NCBI GenBank assembly: GCA_024645305.1
Contig: JAHEFU010000180.1
Location: 1 to 6,106 of the forward strand
Reading direction: 5' to 3'
Source of the DNA: Planctomycetales bacterium
GTDB lineage: Bacteria; 4484-113; JAFGCY01
Length of the DNA: 6,106 bases
Of this stretch, positions 1 to 5,317 are shown piece after piece. The first letter of the stretch is position 1. Each line of letters begins with the position of its first letter. Under the pieces are notes generated by a model. The model saw only the letters and a program-made list of their open reading frames with translations, was not told the DNA's origin and made no database searches. The translations under genes and the position numbers were made by a program.

Positions 1-1
1 T

Positions 2-1510
2 CAACCGGAACAGGATGAGACTGCCCTGGAAAATGCTACTCAACCTGCAGATTTAGAGGCTGAGGCTGCAGATGAGTCTGTTGCCGCGGAACAGGAATCG
101 GATGATGCAGCCCCAGCCGATGAAAGTGCAGCGGCAGAGCAGCCGGAGACTCCTGCAGCAGATCCGCCGGCGACCCCTGAAGATGAAGTTGCTCCAGAGA
201 CTGAAACTATGGACCCTGCGGAACTGGCAGAGGCCGCAGCGGCTGCAGAGGACAGCTCAGATGATGGCACAGCAACAGCCGGTGAGGAACCAGCCGCCGC
301 TGAGGAGGCTGTTCCCGGCAGCCTGGCTGAACTCAAGGAGGCCGTGGAGGAACGCCGGGAACGCGAAACCGGAAACAGTGTGAACATCGAACTGCCTCCC
401 ACTGCCCGTGAATCCAGTCTGCCGCAGGACGAAGCGGAGGATGCCGCTGAACGCGTAAATGAAATCCAGGACAGCCAGCTGGAGGATGCCAGCCCACCGG
501 CTGACAATGCCGCCCCGGCAACGGAGACCGACGAGGCTCCGGTGCGGGATGACATTCCGGAGTATGCCTTCCCGGAGGAAATCGAGGCTGCCAAGGAAGC
601 TGCTGTTCCGGATACTGGTGACAGTGCAGCATCAGAACTGAATGGCAACCCGGCGGCAGTGACCGGCGCGGAAGTCCGCGAAGTGGAACCGGGCACCCTG
701 CCGGGCGAGGCTGACATGTACAGCGTACCCCTCAAGCTGATCACGGGACGCGATGGTCGCCAGCCGCAGTCCCAGGGCAGCACAGCGCCGGACTATACCC
801 AGCTGTACATCGGCGGTGGACCGGCGGTCGGCGCAAGCGGATCCACGACCCCGGGGGACCTCGGTGAAATGGTGTTCGTGCCCGCTGGCAATTTCCTGAT
901 GGGAACGGACGAGAAGGCCAGCGCCGGGGACGAGGACGAACGGCCGCTGCATGAAGTCTTCGTTGACGACTTCTACATTGACAAGTATCCCGTGACCAAC
1001 CGGCAGTTCTACCAGTTCGTGCTCAGCGACGGCTACAAGCCAAATGGCAACTGGCAGAAATACTTCGAACCCGGCACGGCTGACATGCCCGTGCGCGGTG
1101 TGACCTGGGAAGATGCCAACGAGTACTGCCGCTGGGCGGGCAAGCGCCTGCCAACGGAAGCGGAATGGGAAAAGGCCGCACGGGGCGAGGACGGCCGACT
1201 GTATCCCTGGGGCGATGACTGGTCCAGCGAGATCCTGCCGCGTGGATCCCTGAACTACAGGCTGGTGCTGAACCAGAAGGCTGCATCGCCCTACGGAGCC
1301 CTGGCGATGGTCGGCGTGCTCTGGCAGTGGACAGCCAGTGCCTGGGCGCCCTACCCCTACGACCCGGAGGCTGCCAACTCGATCAAGGTGCTGCGCGGTG
1401 GAGCCTTCAGCAATGGCCGCAACATCATCCGCTGTGCCAACCGCTACCCCGAAGAAGGCTCGGTGGGATTCAATACATTCACGTTCCGCTGCGCCCGAGA
1501 CAGGAACTGA
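2..1510 (+). CDS. Acidic Ala/Glu/Pro-rich protein with C-terminal FGE-sulfatase-like (SUMF1) domain, 5' partial
   Basis: The reading frame is open from base 2, so the start lies outside the window; 502 residues and a TGA stop are visible. Residues 1 to about 285 are low-complexity, dominated by Ala, Glu, Asp and Pro, and are probably a disordered linker. From about residue 288 (base 865) the protein follows the FGE/SUMF1 fold: MVFVPAGNFLMGTDE, then ERPLHEVFVDDFYIDKYPVTN, the hallmark GKRLPTEAEWEKAARG, LYPWGDDW, and VLRGGAF near the end. Family members with both active-site cysteines oxidise a sulfatase cysteine to formylglycine. Here the stretch after RGG (AFSNGRNIIRCANR) lacks both, and the usual GN-x-WEW motif reads GVLWQW. 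I infer a non-catalytic ligand- or protein-binding role, as in many bacterial FGE-like domains. The N-terminal part, which might hold a membrane anchor or kinase domain, is not visible. The domain call is firm; the function is unknown. Confidence 0.88.
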   Translation, partial: QPEQDETALENATQPADLEAEAADESVAAEQESDDAAPADESAAAEQPETPAADPPATPEDEVAPETETMDPAELAEAAAAAEDSSDDGTATAGEEPAAAEEAVPGSLAELKEAVEERRERETGNSVNIELPPTARESSLPQDEAEDAAERVNEIQDSQLEDASPPADNAAPATETDEAPVRDDIPEYAFPEEIEAAKEAAVPDTGDSAASELNGNPAAVTGAEVREVEPGTLPGEADMYSVPLKLITGRDGRQPQSQGSTAPDYTQLYIGGGPAVGASGSTTPGDLGEMVFVPAGNFLMGTDEKASAGDEDERPLHEVFVDDFYIDKYPVTNRQFYQFVLSDGYKPNGNWQKYFEPGTADMPVRGVTWEDANEYCRWAGKRLPTEAEWEKAARGEDGRLYPWGDDWSSEILPRGSLNYRLVLNQKAASPYGALAMVGVLWQWTASAWAPYPYDPEAANSIKVLRGGAFSNGRNIIRCANRYPEEGSVGFNTFTFRCARDRN

Positions 1511-1513
1511 GCA

Positions 1514-2044
1514 TCATCCCGTCCGGGGAACTGAAAGGCTCAGGTCGCGCCGCCAGCTGGCCTGCATGTACTCATCCTCCGGCAGCCTGTCAATCCATTC
1601 AGAGATGCTGCGGCCGTTCAACTGGAAGTCTGCTTCGAGTTCCTCCAGCGGCAGCAGCACGAAGGCCCGCCTGTGGGCAGACGGATGCGGCACACTGAGG
1701 CTGCTGCCCTCACCCTTCCAGTCCTCGAGCCACAGCAGGTCAATGTCAATGCTGCGGTCAGTGTAAGCCTCGGACGGGTCGGGCCGGCTTCCCCGGCCGC
1801 ATCGCTCCTCGCAGTCCCGCAGGATGGCATCCAGTTCATCGTCCGCGCGGGTGGTGCTGAACCGCAGCACTGCGTTCAGGAAGTGGTTCTGAGATTCAAA
1901 GCCCCAGGGCGCGGTTTCCAGGACATGGCTGCACTGCTCCACGACCAGCGCCTTGACCGCGCTCAACTCCTGCACGGCGCACTGCAGGGCCGCCAGCCTG
2001 TCGCCGAGGTTACTGCCGATGCCGATATAGCCATAGCGCCGCAT
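1514..2044 (-). CDS. folK: 2-amino-4-hydroxy-6-hydroxymethyldihydropteridine pyrophosphokinase (HPPK)
   Basis: FolK is a cytosolic enzyme that transfers pyrophosphate from ATP to 6-hydroxymethyl-7,8-dihydropterin, the step before dihydropteroate synthase in folate synthesis. The 176-residue product has the usual length of a single-domain HPPK. Visible motifs are YIGIGSNLGDR (residues 6-16), ETAPWGFESQNHFLNAV (43-59), DRSIDIDLL (96-104) with the two Mg2+-binding aspartates D100 and D102, and VPHPSAHRRAFVLLPLEEL (118-136). The ATG at 2044 was chosen because it puts the family's N-terminal strand right after the start. The frame stays open further upstream, but that part is antisense to rqcH and has no family similarity. 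There is no clear Shine-Dalgarno; an extended -10 element sits exactly where a leaderless transcript would need it. The gene converges on the FGE-like gene with 3 bases between stops and is not next to other folate-synthesis genes here. Confidence 0.95.
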   Translation of the reverse strand: MRRYGYIGIGSNLGDRLAALQCAVQELSAVKALVVEQCSHVLETAPWGFESQNHFLNAVLRFSTTRADDELDAILRDCEERCGRGSRPDPSEAYTDRSIDIDLLWLEDWKGEGSSLSVPHPSAHRRAFVLLPLEELEADFQLNGRSISEWIDRLPEDEYMQASWRRDLSLSVPRTG

Positions 2045-2050
2045 CGCGCA

Positions 2051-2059
2051 ATGATAGCA
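2051..2059 (-). promoter_or_regulatory. Candidate extended -10 promoter of folK (leaderless)
   Basis: Read on the minus strand this is TGCTATCAT: an extended -10 TGn followed by TATCAT, five of six matches to TATAAT. The hexamer ends at 2051, so a start seven bases on falls at 2044, the A of the folK ATG. No convincing -35 box is seen at 16-18 bases spacing, as is common for extended -10 promoters. This is a prediction from spacing only. Confidence 0.45.
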
Positions 2060-2071
2060 GGGCATGGCGGG

Positions 2072-2077
2072 TATCAT
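2072..2077 (+). promoter_or_regulatory. Candidate -10 promoter of rqcH (leaderless)
   Basis: TATCAT on the plus strand matches TATAAT at five of six positions. The predicted transcription start, seven bases after its last base, is 2084, the first base of the chosen GTG start. It is the mirror image of the folK hexamer at 2051-2056, with 15 bases between the two. There is no TGn extension and no clear -35 box, so this is weaker than the folk element; the symmetry and exact spacing are the main support. Confidence 0.38.
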
Positions 2078-2083
2078 GGTGCG

Positions 2084-3715
2084 GTGAACATCCTCCTGAT
2101 CAAGCGCTGGCTGCGTGAGGAAGGACCCCGGCTGATCGGGGCCCGGCTGCGCCGTGCGCGGCAGCTGGATCCACGCAGTCTCGTGCTGGAACTGGACAGT
2201 GACTACGGGGAACAACTGCTGCTGCTGAGTATGCTGGAGGAGTTCCCGGTGATTGGCCGGATTGATTCTCCGGAACTTGCCGGGGAGCGGGTGGATGACG
2301 GCAACTTCGTGAAAGCGCTGAACTTCCACCTGCAGGGCTACCGGATCGTGAGCATCGCCCAGGACGGTTATGACAGGAGCATCCGCTTCACCTTGAAGTC
2401 AAAGGATGTCTACGGTGAGGAGAGCACGAAGGAACTGCGCCAGGAACTGGCGGGCCGCAGTGCCAACGCTTTCCTGATCAGCGAGCGGGGGATGCTCGTC
2501 AGCATCTTCAAGAAGCTGCGCTACGACCCGCAGCGCTCGCGCAACATCTCCACGGGCCAGCCCCTGCCGGACCCGCCGCCACTCGGGAAGTTCGTTGCCA
2601 GCGACGACGGCCTGGGAGGCCTGGCTGATGAGCTGGCACAGATCGCGGAGAGTGAAGGTGTCGGAGGCCAGCGGGCGATCGAACGCCTGTTCACCCATCG
2701 CGTGGCCTGTGCGGACAATCGCACCTGGCTGGAGATCGAGAAACTGCTGCCGGTGGACCACAGCCTGGAGAGCCTGCTGGGGTTCATCACTGAGCTGCAG
2801 CGCGGGGAGCTGACAGGAAGACTCTTTGGCCTTGCGGAACCGGGTGATGCCAATTCGGTGGCGCTGGAACTCTGGCAGCGCGCCCGGGGCAAACGCGGCC
2901 TGAGCAAGCCCCGGGCCAGCCAGAAGCAGGAGCAGGCCCAGCGCCTGCTGGATAACCTGCGAGAGCAGTACACCCAGAGCCTGCGGGCCGATGAGTTTGA
3001 GCTGATCGCGCTGGAGCTGCTGCGGGTGAGCGGTGAACTGGAGGATCCGGTTCAGGCTGCAGCACATCTGCAGGAATGGCAAGACGACCATCCGGAACTG
3101 GCCGGGCAGATCACCATCGGCAAGAGCGTATATGACAACGCCCAGGAGCTCGTACACTGGTGCCAGCGCCTGCGACGAGCACAAGCTCGCCTGCAGGAAC
3201 GCATCGGCAGGGCAGAGGCGGAACTGGCCGAAGCACTGCAGCAGCCTGCAAAGCGGCCGGCCGCAAAGAAGGCAGTGAAGAGCACTCTGGAAAGCAGCAG
3301 CGGTAAGCTGGAGAAGCACGGCATCAAGTACCTGCGCTACCTCTCCAGCGACGGGCTGGACATCCTCTGCGGCCTGAGTGACACGAGCAACGACGGCCTG
3401 ATCCGCATCTATGGCAACGCCCGGCATATGTGGTTCCACGTGCGCGACTGGCCCGGCAGCCACGTGATCGTGCTTTCCAACGGGCGGGAACTGCCCTGGA
3501 CGACGCTGGAGGAGGCCGCGATCATCGCCGGCTGGCACAGCAAGGGCCGCCACGAACTGGAGCTGGACATCTCCTACCTGCCGATGAGCCAGCTCAGCCG
3601 CCCGAAGAATGCACGTCCGGGCCAGGTGCTGAAGAAAACGGAAAGCGTTGTCAGCATCAGGCCCGACAGATACCTGGGGATGAGGGAACAGTTGATGCGG
3701 TGGGAGAAGGACTAG
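2084..3715 (+). CDS. rqcH: RqcH/NFACT-family ribosome quality control protein (Rqc2/NEMF homologue)
   Basis: RqcH binds the large ribosomal subunit still carrying a stalled peptidyl-tRNA and recruits tRNA-Ala, so that a C-terminal alanine tail marks the nascent chain for proteolysis. The 543-residue product, near the usual 550-580, has NFACT-N at about 1-165 (ALNFHLQGYRIVSIAQDGYDR; ELAGRSANAFLI), a helical middle with predicted coiled coil (about 275-395), and NFACT-R at about 411-527 (IKYLRYLSSDGLDILCGLS, MWFHVRDWPGSHVIV, EEAAIIAGWHS, RPGQVLKK). The Asp-Arg pair essential for tailing in Bacillus subtilis RqcH is present as D97-R98, the same numbering as in that protein. GTG 2084 was chosen because family similarity starts there; ATG 2051 would add 11 residues without similarity and also lacks a Shine-Dalgarno. 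It diverges from folK and ends convergent with trmFO. The family was formerly annotated as fibronectin-binding protein FbpA. Confidence 0.92.
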   Translation: MNILLIKRWLREEGPRLIGARLRRARQLDPRSLVLELDSDYGEQLLLLSMLEEFPVIGRIDSPELAGERVDDGNFVKALNFHLQGYRIVSIAQDGYDRSIRFTLKSKDVYGEESTKELRQELAGRSANAFLISERGMLVSIFKKLRYDPQRSRNISTGQPLPDPPPLGKFVASDDGLGGLADELAQIAESEGVGGQRAIERLFTHRVACADNRTWLEIEKLLPVDHSLESLLGFITELQRGELTGRLFGLAEPGDANSVALELWQRARGKRGLSKPRASQKQEQAQRLLDNLREQYTQSLRADEFELIALELLRVSGELEDPVQAAAHLQEWQDDHPELAGQITIGKSVYDNAQELVHWCQRLRRAQARLQERIGRAEAELAEALQQPAKRPAAKKAVKSTLESSSGKLEKHGIKYLRYLSSDGLDILCGLSDTSNDGLIRIYGNARHMWFHVRDWPGSHVIVLSNGRELPWTTLEEAAIIAGWHSKGRHELELDISYLPMSQLSRPKNARPGQVLKKTESVVSIRPDRYLGMREQLMRWEKD

Positions 3716-3720
3716 GAGGC

Positions 3721-3765
3721 AGGTTGTAGGTTGGTGGTTGGTGGTTGGAGTTGGGAGGTTGTAGG
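3721..3765 (+). repeat. G/T-rich short tandem repeat with quadruplex potential, just after rqcH
   Basis: The stretch begins 5 bases after the rqcH TAG. Two identical 10-mers AGGTTGTAGG (3721-3730 and 3756-3765) flank two exact heptamers TTGGTGG (3731-3744) and degenerate copies (TTGGAGT, TTGGGAGG). It contains about ten GG pairs, including GGTTGGTGGTTGG (3729-3741), which could form a two-tetrad G-quadruplex in the coding strand or the rqcH transcript. It contains no gene. Whether the repeat recurs in the genome cannot be seen from one window. Confidence 0.75.
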
Positions 3766-3796
3766 AGAGTCGGAGGTGCGGCACTTGCTGCCGCAC
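3761..3796 (+). repeat. REP-like GC-rich hairpin (left copy), possible rqcH terminator
   Basis: GTAGGAG (3761-3767) precedes a perfect 8-bp stem, GTGCGGCA (3776-3783) and TGCCGCAC (3789-3796), with the loop CTTGC. A GTAG-type header followed by a GC-rich stem resembles the general layout of bacterial REP elements. No T-tract follows (next bases AAGATTT), so it is a poor classical Rho-independent terminator, though it could protect the 3' end of the rqcH mRNA. The stem's left side lies in GGAGGTGCG (3772-3780), which recurs inverted at 3858-3866. Confidence 0.55.
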
Positions 3797-3831
3797 AAGA
3801 TTTCAGGAGCAGATTAGGCAACAGTTTGATC

Positions 3832-3866
3832 GTGCGACAACCACGACTTGGCGTGGTCGCACCTCC
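3832..3866 (-). repeat. REP-like bipartite hairpin (right, inverted copy), possible trmFO terminator
   Basis: GTGCGA (3832-3837) pairs with TCGCAC (3857-3862), and CCACG (3841-3845) pairs with CGTGG (3852-3856), with a 6-base loop and a 3-base bulge, giving 11 bp. On the minus strand it begins 6 bases after the trmFO stop as GGAGGTGCGACCACG, matching the plus-strand start of the left hairpin (GGAGGTGCGGCAC). The two hairpins are therefore inverted copies of a related unit, about 35 bases apart. No U-tract follows on either strand, so terminator activity is uncertain. Confidence 0.55.
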
Positions 3867-3872
3867 TTTCGG

Positions 3873-5216
3873 TTATCTGCCAACCAGCGATTCCAGCAGT
3901 TCCCACGCCGCCTCAGCCTCAGTCCTGATCAGCTCAGCTTTCCTGTCACGGCGGATCTTCTCCGGCAGCCATTTGAGCATGCCGTACTGGAAAGCCGTCG
4001 GGCGGTAGGCCTTGTGGCCGGGGTTGACCATGAACAGTATCATCGCCCCGAGGCAGCTTTTCTCCGGCGGGACCGTTGCCACTTCACCGGCAAGCAGCTT
4101 CGAGGCATTGATGCCTGCCAATAGCCCTGTGCTGATCGCCGACATGTAGCCCTCCAGCCCGGTTAGCTGGCCGGTGATCAGCAGGTTGGGATGCTCCCTG
4201 ACCTGCAGGGTCGGCAGCATCACCTTCGGAGCTTCCACGTAACTGTTGCGGTGCATGCGGCCGTAGCGCATGATCTTCACCTTCTCCAGACCGGGGATCA
4301 TGCCGAAGATGCGGTCCTGCTCGCCAAAGCGCAGCCGGGTCTGGAAGCCGACGAGGGACATCGCACTCTGGAAGGCATCCTCCCAGCGCAGCTGCACTGC
4401 GGCATAGGGCATGCGGCCCGTACGCGGATCAACGAGGCCCTTGGGCTTCAGACAGCCATGGCGCATCGTGCCTTCACCGCGGTTGGCAAGTTCCTCGATG
4501 GGCAGGCAGCCCTCGAACAGCAGGTACTTGTCAGCGGCGTTGATCGGGTAAACCTCGCCGGCCAGCAGGGCTGCGCGGAATGCCTCGTACTCTTCCTTCT
4601 CAAACGGGCAGTTGAGGTAGTCATCTCCCCCACCCTTGTCATAGCGGCTCTGGGAGAATACGATGTCGCGGTTGATGCCCTTTGTACTGATCACGGGTGA
4701 GGTTGCATCGTAGAAGTAGCAGCCCCCGTCTCCGAGCAGCTCGCTGAGCTGCTGCCACAGACCATCACTCGTCAGCGGACCCGTTGCCAGAATCACGAGC
4801 CGGCCCGTCGCCAGTTCGGCCTGCAGGTTCTCAAAACGCTCGCGCTTCAGTGTGATCAACGGACTGGCTTCTATCGCGTCCGTGACTTTCGCCGAGAACT
4901 GCTCGCGGTCGAGCACCAGTGCGGCACCACCCGGCAGTCGGCACTCGCGTGCAATCTGCAGCAGCCGGCAGCCCAGCTGATCCAGTTCCAGCTTGAGCAG
5001 GCCCTGGGCCCGGACGGGATCCTCACTCTTGAATGAGTTGGAACAGACCAGCTCGGCCAGTCCCTCGGATACATGGGCCTCGGTACCGAACGTGGGTCGC
5101 TGCTCCCAGATCTCAGAGGCGATGCCCCGCGCTGCGAGCTGCAGCGCTGCTTCACAGCCGGACAGGCCACCGCCGATGATGAGCGGTGGCAGCGCCGGGT
5201 TCAGCGCGATTTCCAT
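3873..5216 (-). CDS. trmFO: Methylenetetrahydrofolate-tRNA-(uracil-5-)-methyltransferase TrmFO
   Basis: TrmFO makes 5-methyluridine at position 54 of the tRNA T-loop, taking carbon from 5,10-methylene-tetrahydrofolate and using FADH2; it is a cytosolic flavoprotein. The 447-residue product matches the family length. Residues 12-31 carry the dinucleotide-binding motif IIGGGLSGCEAA. AELVCSNSFKS (55-64) and FEGCLPIEELA (234-244) hold the two conserved catalytic cysteines, here C58 and C237. Other signatures are LPGGAALVLDREQFS (94-108), ATGPLTS (144-150) and ITGQLTGLEGY (347-357). The ATG at 5216 was chosen because AAGGA lies 7 bases upstream; an in-frame GTG at 5240 would add 8 unconserved residues and place that Shine-Dalgarno inside the gene. 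Flanking genes are convergent (rqcH) and divergent (MoxR), so it is probably monocistronic. All key residues are present, so it should be active. Confidence 0.97.
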   Translation of the reverse strand: MEIALNPALPPLIIGGGLSGCEAALQLAARGIASEIWEQRPTFGTEAHVSEGLAELVCSNSFKSEDPVRAQGLLKLELDQLGCRLLQIARECRLPGGAALVLDREQFSAKVTDAIEASPLITLKRERFENLQAELATGRLVILATGPLTSDGLWQQLSELLGDGGCYFYDATSPVISTKGINRDIVFSQSRYDKGGGDDYLNCPFEKEEYEAFRAALLAGEVYPINAADKYLLFEGCLPIEELANRGEGTMRHGCLKPKGLVDPRTGRMPYAAVQLRWEDAFQSAMSLVGFQTRLRFGEQDRIFGMIPGLEKVKIMRYGRMHRNSYVEAPKVMLPTLQVREHPNLLITGQLTGLEGYMSAISTGLLAGINASKLLAGEVATVPPEKSCLGAMILFMVNPGHKAYRPTAFQYGMLKWLPEKIRRDRKAELIRTEAEAAWELLESLVGR

Positions 5217-5223
5217 TGGAGTT

Positions 5224-5228
5224 TCCTT
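5224..5228 (-). promoter_or_regulatory. Shine-Dalgarno of trmFO (decides the start)
   Basis: AAGGA on the minus strand, 7 bases upstream of ATG 5216. It is the only good Shine-Dalgarno before any of the four gene starts visible in the window, and it favours this ATG over the upstream in-frame GTG at 5240. Confidence 0.7.
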
Positions 5229-5244
5229 GATGTCTGTCACGGGG

Positions 5245-5255
5245 CATATATGTTA
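5245..5255 (-). promoter_or_regulatory. Candidate -10 region of trmFO
   Basis: The minus strand reads TAACATATATG, an AT-rich island in GC-rich surroundings that contains the 8-bp palindrome CATATATG. TAACAT (5255-5250) or TATATG (5250-5245) could be the -10, placing transcription start near 5238-5243 and giving a short leader of about 22-27 bases that includes the AAGGA site. No clear -35 box is visible. Confidence 0.35.
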
Positions 5256-5301
5256 GCGGCAGATCAGCCGACTTCGCGGACAGCGGATGAACGGTCATAG
5301 C

Positions 5302-5310
5302 TGCTAAACT
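5302..5310 (+). promoter_or_regulatory. Candidate extended -10 promoter of the MoxR-family gene (near-leaderless)
   Basis: TGCTAAACT is an extended -10 TGn followed by TAAACT, four of six matches to TATAAT. The predicted start at 5317 is one base before the ATG. Its upstream part matches that of the folK promoter (TGCTA). GCTGCTAA (5300-5307) also forms an inverted repeat, seven of eight matches, with TTAGCGGC (5253-5260) on the trmFO side. No -35 box is evident. Confidence 0.35.
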
Positions 5311-5317
5311 AGACGGG

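Noticed and set aside
40..783. A 247-codon minus-strand reading frame rich in Ser and Ala
   Set aside because: It is the antisense shadow of the acidic Ala/Glu-rich coding region, whose codon pattern read backwards gives Ser/Ala runs. It has no domain, and the plus-strand frame continues into a real FGE-like domain.
1673..2083. N-terminal extension of rqcH (ATG at 1673, or 2051)
   Set aside because: This part is antisense to folK. NFACT similarity begins at about 2084, and neither upstream ATG has a Shine-Dalgarno. ATG 2051 remains a minor possibility.
2045..2329. N-terminal extension of folK up to 2329
   Set aside because: The added 95 residues are antisense to rqcH, rich in Gln and His, and precede the conserved HPPK N-terminal strand without similarity to the family.
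2399..3796. A 465-codon minus-strand open frame across rqcH
   Set aside because: It is antisense to a clear NFACT coding sequence. The translation is rich in Leu, Gln, Ala and His with no recognisable motif, typical of shadows in GC-rich genes.
3776..3796. A classical Rho-independent terminator for rqcH
   Set aside because: The stem is strong but followed by AAGATTT rather than a T-run, so the intrinsic terminator rule is not met. It is reported as a REP-like hairpin instead.
3716..3872. A CRISPR array or a small RNA or tRNA gene in the intergenic region
   Set aside because: The repeats are heptamers without spacers, and the hairpins do not form a cloverleaf or have regular repeat-spacer spacing. 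Nothing supports CRISPR or tRNA.
4191..4700. A 169-codon plus-strand frame inside trmFO
   Set aside because: It is antisense to catalytic and conserved parts of TrmFO, including the FEGCLPIEE region, and has no domain features of its own.
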